DNA of 64,000 nucleotides from JAPOUP01 sp026708635 (GCA_965200115.1 OZ241336.1:2170001-2234000); one strand, 5' to 3'. Positions 29,005-38,237 are shown, counted from the stretch's first letter. Numbers and translations: made by a program. The notes: generated by a model not told the origin, from the sequence alone.

Positions 29005-29208
29005 ATGACCCCGGAAACCCGCTTGCGCTCCCCCATGAAGTTCCGCCTAGGGAGTTGTAAAACGCTCGTTGCCAGCCGTTTCAAAAGGTCTGGTGCTCGT
29101 TGGACAAAAGCCGGCGCGAACGCGCTCCCAGCACTCAAGAACTGCCGGGCGAACCGGCAACGGGATGACTTAACCCACTGGAAAGTACATCGCTGCGCTG
29201 TCGCCTAA
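29005..29208 (+). pseudogene. ISKra4-type transposase, C-terminal fragment
   Basis: The frame ends with SRFKRSGARWTKAGANALPA and LTHWKVHRCAVA. It matches in pattern the C-terminus of the intact ISKra4 transposase at 52.3-53.9 kb (RLKRSGARWSKRGANAMLAL). Nothing of the catalytic core is present, so this is a 3' remnant. Confidence 0.5.
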
Positions 29209-29273
29209 ACAAATAATGTGACATGCACCCGAGGGCGGTCAACCCGACCACCCCCGCAACACGGCCCTTACGA

Positions 29274-29882
29274 TTATTCGCCGTCCTTGTTGTCATCGGC
29301 GCTGGAGTCGACCGGATTCAAGGGCGTGAAAATCGCGCCATCGGTCGAGGGAACGGCCGGAACGGTGTCGTCATCCGGTGAGACGGGAACGTCCAGCGGC
29401 TGACCGGCGTCCCGGATGGTCCCGATCGCCACCGTATAGTCCGGCACGCCGGGAAGGTAGCTCGGATACTCCCAGGTCGCCCCGTCCGGGGCGATCTCCA
29501 GGTTCGTCAGCTCCAGGGTAAAGAATTCCGGGATCGGCTCCACCGTGCCATCCGCCAAGGTCGGGACCGGGATCCGCTTCTCCCGCTCGCCGATGGCGAA
29601 CGCAAGGGTACCCTGCACCGCCGTGTAATCGCTCCCGGCGGTCGCGGACTCGTCCTCGGTGCGGTACTGCCAGCGCACCGCGAACGGAAGCCTGTCGGGA
29701 ACCCGCACCGTGAAAACCGCCGGCGCCCCTTCGACGACGTAGGGGTCGCTGATCTGGACAAACGCGTCCGGCGCCTGCCACCAGGGATCCTCGCCCGCCG
29801 AAACGCTCCCGAGACCCGCGCCGGCCGCGAGCGCCAGCAGGGTGAAAACCGCCCCGGTTCCAAAGGTCCGTTCTGTTCTCAT
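29274..29882 (-). CDS. Exported Calx-beta domain protein
   Basis: 202 residues with a signal peptide (about 1-29, ending GSVSAGE). One Calx-beta repeat follows (about 38-150): QISDPYVVEGAPAVFTVRVP, then a segment with the SATAGSDYTAVQGTLAFAIG pattern, and FFTLELTNLEIAPDGA. Such domains are calcium-binding beta-sandwiches found in bacterial adhesins and surface proteins. The C-terminus is Asp-rich (SADDNKDGE) with no anchor, so the protein is probably periplasmic or released. A good ribosome site (AAAGGAGAG) precedes ATG 29880-29882. Transcription probably starts from a promoter interrupted by a 20-base G tract. Confidence 0.8.
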   Translation of the reverse strand: MRTERTFGTGAVFTLLALAAGAGLGSVSAGEDPWWQAPDAFVQISDPYVVEGAPAVFTVRVPDRLPFAVRWQYRTEDESATAGSDYTAVQGTLAFAIGEREKRIPVPTLADGTVEPIPEFFTLELTNLEIAPDGATWEYPSYLPGVPDYTVAIGTIRDAGQPLDVPVSPDDDTVPAVPSTDGAIFTPLNPVDSSADDNKDGE

Positions 29883-29979
29883 CGTCTCTCCTTTCATTAC
29901 GTGTCGAATGGAAGTGGCTTTTCCATGCGCCTTCCGATATCCTTCACGGAGACCGGACGCGGGGCTCCGTAGCGGCTCC

Positions 29980-30013
29980 GTCTTACCCCCCCCCCCCCCC
30001 CCCCCAATGTCAA
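29980..30013 (-). promoter_or_regulatory. Putative phase-variable promoter with poly-G spacer
   Basis: On the minus strand a perfect -35 hexamer TTGACA (30013 to 30008) is followed by TT, then 20 G, then TAAGAC (29985 to 29980), which can serve as a weak -10. The spacer is 22 bases, too long for efficient sigma70 recognition (optimum 16-18). Slippage of the tract to about 15 G would give a 17-base spacer. The same design controls Neisseria porA and opc (established). The ATG of the Calx-beta gene lies about 100 bases downstream. Confidence 0.6.
29986..30005. repeat. Homopolymer tract of 20 C (plus strand)
   Basis: Twenty uninterrupted C residues, the longest homopolymer I noticed in the window. 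Such tracts change length by slipped-strand mispairing. The exact count could be affected by sequencing or assembly error. Confidence 0.95.
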
Positions 30014-30036
30014 GAAAATAACGCGTTTGTGAACAA

Positions 30037-30270
30037 CTACCGGCTGGTGCCGGTAGCGTCAGGGAGGTGCCTGCCAGGATACTGAAGTACGGGTCCGTCC
30101 GTGATGGCGCCGGTGGTCGCCGGGAAGTAGCCCCGGCCCCAGAACCGGCGTCCCCGGCACCGCCTGCGGATTTCGGGGAAACCGCGCTGGACCCTGTGGC
30201 GGTATTTCGTCGCCCGGACGATATGGTACCGGTGGCAATGGACGCAATGCGCGGAGCGATCATACTGCAT
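30037..30270 (-). pseudogene. IS200/IS605-family TnpA remnant
   Basis: From ATG 30268-30270 the frame reads HRYHIVRATKYRHRVQRG, the N-terminus of Y1 HUH transposases. It then jumps to RFWGRGYFPATTGAITDGPV, the C-terminal region that normally follows the catalytic Tyr helix. The central HUH segment is deleted, leaving about 77 of 140 residues. It cannot be active. Confidence 0.7.
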
Positions 30271-30338
30271 GTCCCTGTCCTTCCGGAAATGAGCCTTTGC
30301 CCTGAACGGGCGGCTCATTTCCGGAAGGACAGGGACAT
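30269..30338. repeat. 27-bp perfect inverted repeat
   Basis: The arms 30269-30295 and 30312-30338 are exact reverse complements and flank a 16-base loop that contains a further GCCC/GGGC pairing. The left arm includes the start codon region of the TnpA remnant. IS200/IS605 transposases recognise hairpins, but these are usually shorter and imperfect. In RNA this would be an exceptionally stable stem covering the TnpA translation start. Confidence 0.85.
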
Positions 30339-30429
30339 AACACGATTCGTTCTAGCTGAAGCAATATCCGACTGGAAGTCGGAGGCTTCGAACCAACGAG
30401 TGGAAAGTCAGCAGGAAAATCAAACCTTT

Positions 30430-30490
30430 GGGCCTCTTGCAGAACTCCGCGGTCGAGCGGTTTTTCCCGGAAAACGGGCTTTTTCAGTTA
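30430..30490. repeat. Possible solo insertion-sequence end with terminator-like hairpin
   Basis: GGCCTCTTGCAGAACTCCGC resembles GAGCCTCTTGCACAATTATC at 45381, which lies just before the DUF4338/IS4 pseudogene. Both are followed by CGCGGT. The similarity suggests a shared terminal inverted repeat left after loss of an element. Within it CCCGGAAAACGGGCTTTTT has the shape of a Rho-independent terminator on the plus strand. The remaining 30339-30589 sequence shows nothing else except a CCGACT/AGTCGG hairpin near 30369. Confidence 0.35.
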
Positions 30491-30589
30491 TGTTGACGGT
30501 CGGTGCCCACCTTATCCATAAGTGACGCCGGACCGGATTTTAGCGGGGGTGATTTAACATACCCCGTCACGCGAATTCGTATAGGGCGA

Positions 30590-32272
30590 TTAACCGGCTC
30601 CAAACGCCGCGGCCATCAGCTCCCGGGTGTAATCGGTTTTCGGGCTTTCGAAAATCGAACCGGTCTCTCCGGTCTCTACGATGTCACCCCGTTTCATCAC
30701 GATGATCCTGTGACTCAACGCGCGCACCACCTTTAGATCATGACTGATAAACAGAAAGGCCAGCCCATGCCGCCGCTGTAAGTCGCGCAGCAGCTCCACG
30801 ATCTGGACCTGTACCGTCATGTCAAGCGCCGAGGTCGGTTCGTCGAGAACCAGAAGCCTCGGACGCAGTATCATGGCTCGGGCGATGGCGATGCGCTGGC
30901 GCTGGCCACCGGAAAATTCGTGCGGATAGCGATGCATGAGAACGGGATCGAGACCGACCTCGTCCATGATCCCCGCGACCATCTCGCTTCCGGATCCGCC
31001 GTGGTCGATTCGATGGACTCCCAGTCCCTCCGAGATTATCTCCTCAACGGTCATTCTGGGTGATAGCGACCCATACGGGTCCTGGAAGACGATCTGCATG
31101 TCGCGTCTAAGCTCACGCAACCTCCCACGCTCGGACCCCGATCCGAAAAATCGATCGATCCAGGTGGAGTTCCCGCCCCTCCGCTCCGTCTTTCCGGTCC
31201 CTGGACGAACATCCACACCATCCAGCGCATATGAGATGTCCCGGCCAAGAAACACGATCCTGCCCCGTGACCGGACGAGTCGCGTAATGGCCAACGCCAG
31301 CGTGGTCTTGCCGGAACCGCTCTCGCCGACAATGCCCAGGGTCTCCCCTGCCCGGACGCTGACGCTTGCCGCGTTCACCGCCTTTATGTGGTCCGTTACC
31401 CGGCGCATGAGCCCACGCTTGATCGGAAACCAGACCCGAAGGCTATCCGTCTCCACCACCGTCTCCGCGCCGTCAGGCACCGGATTGGGCGATCCGGCCG
31501 CCTGGGCCCCCAGAAGTTTCCTGGTGTAGGGGTGCCCTGGATTTCCGAATATCTCCGCGACGGTCCCCTGCTCGACGATACTGCCGTCCTGCATCACGCA
31601 GACACGATCGGCGATGCGTCGGACGATCCCCAGATCGTGGGTGATGAACAGAAGGCTCATGGCTTCCGTACGTTTCAGCTCATGAAGCAGTTCCAGGATC
31701 TGCGCCTCGATCGTAACGTCGAGAGCGGTGGTCGGCTCGTCCGCGACCAGAAGATCCGGGCCGTTCGCCAACGCCATGGCAATCATCACCCGCTGGCGCT
31801 GCCCTCCGGAAAGTTCATGCGGGTAAGCGTTCATACGCTGCTCGGGTCTGTCGATACCCACCCGCGTAAGGAGCCGCACGATTCGGATCCGCGCCGCCTC
31901 GCCGGTCAGGCCCTGATGCAGCGCGAGACTTTCCCCGATCTGCTTTTTCAGTGTGTGCAGGGGATTCAGCGATGTCATCGGCTCCTGGAAAATGAAACTG
32001 ATGTCATTGCCGCGCACTTTGCGCAGATCGCCTTCCGGCGCGCCGACCATCTGAGTGCCGCGGTAAGTTACGGAACCGCTGATGGTGGCGTTGTCCGGAA
32101 GGAGCGATACCGTCGAAAGTGCCGAGACTGACTTACCCGAGCCGGATTCGCCGACGAGCGCGACGGTCTCGCCCCTGCCGACATCAAAGGATACACCCCT
32201 GACCGCCTCGGTAGCCCCGCCTTCGTGGCGGAAGCGGACACTCAGGTCGCGGACCTCCAGCAAGGCATTCAT
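30590..32272 (-). CDS. yejF: Peptide ABC transporter ATP-binding protein, two-domain YejF type
   Basis: 560 residues. Domain 1: Walker A GESGSGKS (about 40-47), signature LSGGQRQRV, Walker B LLVADEPTTALD. Domain 2: GESGSGKT (about 312), signature FSGGQRQRI, Walker B LLVLDEPTSALD. Both domains look catalytic. A roughly 30-residue charged insertion (DVRPGTGKTERRGGNS region) follows the second P-loop half. It energises the YejABE importer for oligopeptides and peptide antibiotics such as microcin C. It is the last gene of the yejABEF operon. Confidence 0.93.
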   Translation of the reverse strand: MNALLEVRDLSVRFRHEGGATEAVRGVSFDVGRGETVALVGESGSGKSVSALSTVSLLPDNATISGSVTYRGTQMVGAPEGDLRKVRGNDISFIFQEPMTSLNPLHTLKKQIGESLALHQGLTGEAARIRIVRLLTRVGIDRPEQRMNAYPHELSGGQRQRVMIAMALANGPDLLVADEPTTALDVTIEAQILELLHELKRTEAMSLLFITHDLGIVRRIADRVCVMQDGSIVEQGTVAEIFGNPGHPYTRKLLGAQAAGSPNPVPDGAETVVETDSLRVWFPIKRGLMRRVTDHIKAVNAASVSVRAGETLGIVGESGSGKTTLALAITRLVRSRGRIVFLGRDISYALDGVDVRPGTGKTERRGGNSTWIDRFFGSGSERGRLRELRRDMQIVFQDPYGSLSPRMTVEEIISEGLGVHRIDHGGSGSEMVAGIMDEVGLDPVLMHRYPHEFSGGQRQRIAIARAMILRPRLLVLDEPTSALDMTVQVQIVELLRDLQRRHGLAFLFISHDLKVVRALSHRIIVMKRGDIVETGETGSIFESPKTDYTRELMAAAFGAG

Positions 32273-32294
32273 TGGACTCGATCGCCGGACGGAG

Positions 32295-33482
32295 TCATTG
32301 GAAGGTTTTTCTCGGATCGAAGGCGTCGCGGACCCCCTCGAAAATGAACACCAGAAGCGAAAGCATCACCGCGAAGGTGAAAAAAGCGGTGAACCCCAGC
32401 CATGGAGCCTGCAGGTTCTGTTTCGCCTGAAGCGTCAGTTCCCCGAGCGAAGGGGCGGAGGACGGAAGGCCATAGCCGAGGAAGTCCAGCCCCGCCAGCG
32501 TACCGATGGTCCCCGTGATCAGGAACGGCAGCAGAGTCACCGTAGCGACCATTGCGTTGGGCAGGAGATGCCGGAACATGATCGTCCAGCTGCTGACTCC
32601 GAGTGCCCGCGCCGCGCGGACATATTCGAAATTCCGCGCGCGCAGGAACTCGGCGCGCACGACGCCAACCAGGGCAGTCCAGCTGAACAGGGCGGTCAGA
32701 AACACAAGCATCCAGAAACTACGCCCGAAAATCGCGAATACGATAATGATGATGTATAGAGACGGGGTTGAGATCCAGATCTCGATAATCCGCTGAAGGA
32801 ACAGGTCCAGCCGACCGCCGAAATACCCCTGGATCGCACCCGCGCCCACTCCGACGATTGTGGAGATCACGGTTACGATAATCGTGAACAGGACCGATAG
32901 GCGGAAACCGTGAATCACCCTCGCGGCGACATCTCGGGAAGTATCGTCGGTACCCAGCCAGTTCAGCGAACTTGGCGGGCCTGGCGCGACTCCTCCGGTG
33001 TCGACGATGGTGTCGTAGCTGTAGGGCACCGGTGCCCAGAGTATCCATCCCTTATCGATGGCCTTTCCGCTGACTTCACCATCCGCGGCGTCAGCGAGGA
33101 CATTCTTCGGATCGTCAAAGCATTCCGGCAGTCCGCCCGAAACGATCAGGCATCTCACTTCAATGTCGCTATAAACCGCCTCCGTCCGGAAATCCCCGCC
33201 AAACGCGGTCTCCGGATAGAACATGAAGATCGGCATGTGGAGACCGCCGCGGTACTGAACGAGGATCGGTCGGTCGTTGGCGATGAAATCAGCGAAGAGC
33301 GACAGACCGAACAGGATGCAGAAAACTATGAGCGACCAATAAGCCCGGCGATTTCGCCTGAAACCGTGCCAGCGGCGCCGGTTGAGCGGAGACAGCGAAA
33401 AACGGGACCGCCTGGGCGGAACGGCAGGGCCCCCACCCGCCGGCCGCCTACTGGACCGAACGGTCGCGTCGGCCACCGGCAT
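32295..33482 (-). CDS. yejE: Peptide ABC transporter permease, YejE type
   Basis: A 395-residue inner-membrane permease. The Arg-rich cytoplasmic N-terminus runs into SPLNRRRWHGFRRNRRAYWS, typical of YejE, then a first membrane helix and a long periplasmic loop. The BPD_transp_1 core carries the EAA-like segment EYVRAARALGVSSWTIMFRHLLPNAM. It forms the channel with YejB, whose stop codon immediately precedes this start. Confidence 0.93.
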   Translation of the reverse strand: MPVADATVRSSRRPAGGGPAVPPRRSRFSLSPLNRRRWHGFRRNRRAYWSLIVFCILFGLSLFADFIANDRPILVQYRGGLHMPIFMFYPETAFGGDFRTEAVYSDIEVRCLIVSGGLPECFDDPKNVLADAADGEVSGKAIDKGWILWAPVPYSYDTIVDTGGVAPGPPSSLNWLGTDDTSRDVAARVIHGFRLSVLFTIIVTVISTIVGVGAGAIQGYFGGRLDLFLQRIIEIWISTPSLYIIIIVFAIFGRSFWMLVFLTALFSWTALVGVVRAEFLRARNFEYVRAARALGVSSWTIMFRHLLPNAMVATVTLLPFLITGTIGTLAGLDFLGYGLPSSAPSLGELTLQAKQNLQAPWLGFTAFFTFAVMLSLLVFIFEGVRDAFDPRKTFQ

Positions 33483-34634
33483 CTACGTTTCCCTCGTCTC
33501 GAAGTCGATCCGGGGATCGACGAAGACGTACATGAGATCGCTCAGGATCCCGACGACAAGACTGATAAGACCGAAGAAGAAGAGCGTGCCGAAGATAACC
33601 GAATAGTCCCGGGCCACCGCCGCCTCGAAGCCAAGCCGCCCCAGACCGTCAAGTGAAAAGATCGTCTCGATTATCAACGATCCGCTGAAAAAAATCGCGA
33701 TGAACTGGCCGGGAAATCCCGATATCACGATCAGCATCGCATTGCGGAAGATGTGACCATAGAGCACCCTCTCCTCGGAAAGCCCCTTGGCTTTCGCGGT
33801 GACGACGTAGTGCATGTTGATCTGGTCTAGGAAAGAGTTCTTCGTCAACAGCGTCAGCGACGCGAAACCGGCGATCGAATAGGCAATGATCGGTAGGGTG
33901 ATGTGCCAGAAATAGTCGGCGATCTGTCCTACAATCGACAGTTCCTCGAAATTATCCGAAGTCAGGCCCCGGAGCGGGAAAATCTTCCAATACGTCCCGC
34001 CCGCGAAGAGCACCAAAAGCAGGATCGCGAACAGGAAACCCGGAATTGCGTAACCGACGATGATCGCGGTGGATGTCCAGGTGTCGAACGGCGTGCCGTC
34101 GCGGACCGCCTTGCGGACGCCAAGCGGAATTGAAACCAGATAGATGAGCAGGACTGACCAGAGGCCCAGCGAAATTGACACCGGAAGCTTTTCCATCACC
34201 AGTTCGAGAACGCCGACGGAGCGGAAATAGCTCTCGCCAAAATCCAGCCTGACGTATTTCCATATCATGCGGAAGAATCGCTCGGTGCCGGGAATCTGAA
34301 CGGCTGAGCACTCGGGTGCCTCCAGATCCGGTTCGCCCTCGTAGCCCCCGTCGCATTCGATCCGGGCGAATTCGAACTGGATCCTCAGGTCATCGAGAAA
34401 GTCCGGCGGCAGACCCCTGCCACCGACATATCCCGATTCGTCCGCGAACGACGTTTCCGCCTCAGAACCGCTGCCGGCAATCGCCTCGAACACATCGCCC
34501 TCGCCCTCAAGCTGCGCGATGACCTGTTCTATAGGCCCGCCTGGAACAAACTGGGTGAGCGCGAAGTTCACCAGCATAATTCCGAAAAGCGTCGGGAAGA
34601 CCAGTAGCAGCCTTCTCAGGATATAGGCACCCAC
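33483..34634 (-). CDS. yejB: Peptide ABC transporter permease, YejB type
   Basis: A 383-residue permease. It opens MGAYILRRLLLVFPTLFGIM, the classic DppB/YejB start. A large periplasmic loop (about 35-150) is followed by five membrane helices and an EAA motif region (VVTAKAKGLSEERVLYGHIFRNAM). Immediately adjacent to yejE and yejA. Confidence 0.93.
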   Translation of the reverse strand: MGAYILRRLLLVFPTLFGIMLVNFALTQFVPGGPIEQVIAQLEGEGDVFEAIAGSGSEAETSFADESGYVGGRGLPPDFLDDLRIQFEFARIECDGGYEGEPDLEAPECSAVQIPGTERFFRMIWKYVRLDFGESYFRSVGVLELVMEKLPVSISLGLWSVLLIYLVSIPLGVRKAVRDGTPFDTWTSTAIIVGYAIPGFLFAILLLVLFAGGTYWKIFPLRGLTSDNFEELSIVGQIADYFWHITLPIIAYSIAGFASLTLLTKNSFLDQINMHYVVTAKAKGLSEERVLYGHIFRNAMLIVISGFPGQFIAIFFSGSLIIETIFSLDGLGRLGFEAAVARDYSVIFGTLFFFGLISLVVGILSDLMYVFVDPRIDFETRET

Positions 34635-34649
34635 GCGGCGGTTCCCGCC

Positions 34650-36548
34650 CTAAAACGCGCCGGCCGCCTTGAGTGCCTTGGCCTTCTCCGCGTTCCACCA
34701 CCAGAAGTCCAGAAAGCCGAGCGCATAACGCGGCAGAGGGTCAGGGTACTCAAACATATCGAAATACGCCACCAAATGGTTCGGATTATACCATTGCGGC
34801 ACGCGGAACCTTTCCCAACGGAGAACGCGGTCAAGCGCTCTTGCGGCGACGATCATCTCATCCCTGGTCTCGGCGGCTATGACCGCCTCGACGACGGAAT
34901 CAAGCGCGTCGTTGCCCACACCTGCCGTGTTGAAGACCGAAACTTCCTTGCTCTCGGAGCCGAAATACTGACGCAGCTCCGAACCCGGCTCGTAACCCAT
35001 GGGGATATGGTCCGTGACGATGTCAAAATCATGGTCCCTTGTCCGCTGCGTCTCCTGAGCGTCATCCACGCGGCTGAGACGGGCGTCCACTCCGATCGAC
35101 CGCAGGTTCTCGACATAGGGATTGATGATCCGATCGAATAATGGGCTGGAATTCAGGAACTCGACGTCAAGGGTCTCGCCATTCCTGCGCAGAAGTCCGT
35201 CGTCGCCCGCCTCGTAGCCAGCGTCCTGCAGGAGCCGCAGCGCCCTCCGCGCCTTGCGCCGGTCGCGGGCTTCGTCCGGGTTCGAGGGCGTAAGGGTATA
35301 AACCTCCTGGGTGAATATTTCCTCACGCAGCCCGTCACGCAGGGGATCGAGGACTTTCAGTTCCTCGGGCGATGGCAGTCCGGTCGCCTCAAGATCGGAG
35401 TTCTGCCAGAAAGACGATCCCTGTTCATAAATATCGAAGAACAGCGTCTTGTTGGTCCATTCAAAGTTGAACATGAGCGCGATCGCGTCACGGACACGCA
35501 CGTCCTGGAATTTCTCGCGCCTCAGGTTGATCACGAATGACTGACCGGAGGTGATCGTGTCGTCCGGAAATTCCTTCCTGACCACATGGCCCGCATGTAG
35601 CCCGGGAAAGTCGTATGACGTAGCCCACGCTTTGGAACTGTTTTCCTGCCGGAAGTGGTAACTTCCGGCCTTGAAGCCCTCGAACGCGGCATTTCCGTCA
35701 CCATAGTATTCTATTCGGATCGTATCAAAATTGTTCCGCCCCCGCGTCATCGGCAGATCGTTGGCCCAATAGTCCGGATTACGCCTGAATATCGTCCGCG
35801 TTCCCACGTCAATCGTATCCAGCACATAGGCTCCCGAGCCGGTCAGAGGCTCCAGCCGACTCTCCGAAAAAGCGATCCCACTCGCTTCATGGCTGGCCCT
35901 GGAAAACACCGGCAGTCCCCCCGCCGCCTCGATTCGACCGCGAATCGGGGCGGTTTCGGCAAAGGTGAACCGGATACGCCGATCATCCAGAACCTCCGCT
36001 CCGGCGATGGTCTTGACGATGGAGGCGCGGAAACTGGGCAAACCCTCGTCTCTCAGGATCTCGTAGCTGAACATCGCGTCGTGCGCGGTAAGGTTCGAGC
36101 CGTCGGAGAATCTCGCTTCGTCCCTGATACTGAAAATCACCCACTCCCTGTCCTCGGGATATTCGATGTTTTCGCATAACAGGCAGTACGCCTCTCCCAC
36201 CACGTGGGAAGGGTTCTCCAGCATCGACTCGAAAAAGATGCTGGACAGCACCGCCGAGCGGCCCTTCCGCGTATAGGGATGAATCGAATCGAACGATCCC
36301 GACGACCACGAGAGAGACATCTCACCGCCCTTGGGGGCGTCTGGATTCACGTATGGCAGGTGCTCGAAATCCACCGGAAGGGACAGGTCACCAAACGTCG
36401 AGACGCCATGGGACCTGACAGTCTGGGCCAGGGGCGCCTCCGGCAGCGCCAAGGCAATGAGCGTGCCGCAAACCGCCGCCGCGGACGCGGATCGAACATT
36501 CACTATCGGAAAGGCGCTTCGGACGATTTCCCGGATATTTCTTCCCAT
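34650..36548 (-). CDS. yejA: Peptide ABC transporter substrate-binding protein, YejA type
   Basis: A 632-residue SBP_bac_5 protein, longer than typical oligopeptide-binding proteins, as YejA is. A signal peptide ends near residue 42 (LALPEAPLAQ). Then VSTFGDLSLPVDFEHLPYVN and GSFDSIHPYTRKGRS mark the family. First gene of the operon; only 16 bases separate it from yejB. It captures peptides in the periplasm. Confidence 0.93.
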   Translation of the reverse strand: MGRNIREIVRSAFPIVNVRSASAAAVCGTLIALALPEAPLAQTVRSHGVSTFGDLSLPVDFEHLPYVNPDAPKGGEMSLSWSSGSFDSIHPYTRKGRSAVLSSIFFESMLENPSHVVGEAYCLLCENIEYPEDREWVIFSIRDEARFSDGSNLTAHDAMFSYEILRDEGLPSFRASIVKTIAGAEVLDDRRIRFTFAETAPIRGRIEAAGGLPVFSRASHEASGIAFSESRLEPLTGSGAYVLDTIDVGTRTIFRRNPDYWANDLPMTRGRNNFDTIRIEYYGDGNAAFEGFKAGSYHFRQENSSKAWATSYDFPGLHAGHVVRKEFPDDTITSGQSFVINLRREKFQDVRVRDAIALMFNFEWTNKTLFFDIYEQGSSFWQNSDLEATGLPSPEELKVLDPLRDGLREEIFTQEVYTLTPSNPDEARDRRKARRALRLLQDAGYEAGDDGLLRRNGETLDVEFLNSSPLFDRIINPYVENLRSIGVDARLSRVDDAQETQRTRDHDFDIVTDHIPMGYEPGSELRQYFGSESKEVSVFNTAGVGNDALDSVVEAVIAAETRDEMIVAARALDRVLRWERFRVPQWYNPNHLVAYFDMFEYPDPLPRYALGFLDFWWWNAEKAKALKAAGAF

Positions 36549-36723
36549 TCCCTTCCCTCCCTGTCCATCTCGGCGAATAAGGCCACCATGGCTCTCTAAT
36601 TCAAGGCGAACGAAATATCACGCGTTTCCGGCTTAAAACGATTTCGGGAGAATTCTTGCGCGTTTCATGTCCGGGACGAGGGAACGAACCCTTGCTCCGG
36701 CGAACACGGTTACGCGGAACCGT

Positions 36724-37245
36724 TCAGCGTCCAATTTCCTCAAGCCAGGCTATCAGATTGGCGCGGTCCTCGATATCCTTCATCCCTCTGTAGGCCATCT
36801 TTGTGCCTGGCGCGAAACCTTTCGGGTCTTCGAGGAAAGCGTTGAGCTCCTCGGGGCCCCAGAGTTCCGTGACGGCTATGAGAGCGCCGGAGTAGCGGAA
36901 CCCTTCCACCGTCGAGACCGCGCGGCCCACGATGTTATGAAGATGCGGTCCGGTACCGTTCTCCCCATCCTCGACCTTGTGACACGCCCTGCAGGCCTTG
37001 AAGAGCCTCTCACCGGCGGCGGCGTCGGCGGCGGCGTAAACTTCGGCGAAGCTGGCCTCCACCACGGCGGGAGCGTCCGTTGAATCGCTTTCTCCGGTAT
37101 CGATCGTGTAGGCTTGGGCATGTTCACCGCCGTGGCCACCGCCAACATGGTAAAGCGATTCCGCCGCCCAGTTACCCAGAAGGAATACGAGGAACATGCC
37201 GCAGAAGCCGCCCACGATCTTTGTCGCTGTCATTGTGTCGAACAT
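36724..37245 (-). CDS. Membrane-anchored class I cytochrome c
   Basis: 173 residues. An uncleaved N-terminal helix (KIVGGFCGMFLVFLLGNWAAESLY, about 8-30) is followed by a Gly/His- and Asp-rich linker, then the haem domain with CRACH (about 80-84). The methionine ligand lies in PGTKMAYRGM. Architecture matches CycM/cytochrome cy, which carries electrons between the bc1 complex and terminal oxidases or the photosynthetic reaction centre. MFDTMTATKIVGG (37243-37245) is the start. It diverges from pheA. Confidence 0.88.
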   Translation of the reverse strand: MFDTMTATKIVGGFCGMFLVFLLGNWAAESLYHVGGGHGGEHAQAYTIDTGESDSTDAPAVVEASFAEVYAAADAAAGERLFKACRACHKVEDGENGTGPHLHNIVGRAVSTVEGFRYSGALIAVTELWGPEELNAFLEDPKGFAPGTKMAYRGMKDIEDRANLIAWLEEIGR

Positions 37246-37381
37246 GTCGCGTTGCGCTCCACAGACCGCCCTACAGAGAGACCGAAGCCATTTATCCACT
37301 TCTGCGCATGTGATTCAAGATATATGAGGCGCGACGAAACAACGCCCTTGAGGGCCCAGTAACAGGAACGGGTTGTGACAA

Positions 37382-38212
37382 ATGACCGAACGTATCGCAT
37401 TTCAGGGTGAACCCGGCGCATATTCACACCAGGCCTGCCGTGAGGCCAGACCCGGTTCCGAGGCCGTGCCCTGCCGCGCCTTTGAGGACGTGATCGAAGC
37501 GGTCCGTGATGGCCAGGTGGATCTTGCCATGCTGCCCATCGAGAACTCGACTTACGGGCGCGTCGCCGACATTCACCGACTCCTTCCGGAATCCGGCCTC
37601 CATATCGTCGATGAGGTCTTCGTTCGTGTCCATATCAATCTACTGGCGATTCCCGGAACGGCTCTGGAACAGGTCATGGAGGCCCGCAGCCATAGTGTAC
37701 TGCTCGGCCAGTGCCTTAACTTCTGCCGCGAGCATGGAATTCGCCGGGTAGTATCCATCGACACCGCCGGAGCGGCCCGGGATGTGGCGGAGCTCAAGGA
37801 TCCCGCCGTATCGGCGCTTGCGTCAGAGCTCGCGGGCGAGATTTACGGTCTTGAAACACTCGCGCGCCATATCGAGGACCATGACCGGAACACGACCCGC
37901 TTTCTCATCATGTCCCGCGAAAACGACCCTCGCCGAAGGGATGACGCGATGCTGACCACTTTCGTGTTCCGTGTCCGCAACCTGCCCGCCGCTCTCTACA
38001 AAGCCATGGGGGGTTTCGCGACGAATGGCGTGAACATGACAAAGCTGGAAAGCTACATGGTTGACGGTTCGTTCACCGCGACCCAGTTCTACGCGGATAT
38101 CGAAGGCCATCCCGAGGATCCACCCGTGAAGCGGGCACTGGAGGAGCTCAGGTATTTCACTTCCTTCATGAGGATCCTTGGCACCTATCCAGCTGACCGA
38201 CGACGACGCTGA
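37382..38212 (+). CDS. pheA: Prephenate dehydratase
   Basis: A 276-residue monofunctional enzyme making phenylpyruvate for phenylalanine synthesis. The catalytic domain (1-180) contains FQGEPGAYSHQAC, LPIENSTYGRVADIH and the essential NTTRFLIMS. A C-terminal ACT domain (about 195-270; ALYKAMGGFATNGVNMTKLE) senses phenylalanine. There is no chorismate mutase domain. It diverges from the cytochrome c gene across about 135 bases that hold both promoters. Confidence 0.95.
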   Translation: MTERIAFQGEPGAYSHQACREARPGSEAVPCRAFEDVIEAVRDGQVDLAMLPIENSTYGRVADIHRLLPESGLHIVDEVFVRVHINLLAIPGTALEQVMEARSHSVLLGQCLNFCREHGIRRVVSIDTAGAARDVAELKDPAVSALASELAGEIYGLETLARHIEDHDRNTTRFLIMSRENDPRRRDDAMLTTFVFRVRNLPAALYKAMGGFATNGVNMTKLESYMVDGSFTATQFYADIEGHPEDPPVKRALEELRYFTSFMRILGTYPADRRRR

Positions 38213-38237
38213 CGGGCGGATGCGGATCCGGGACGGT

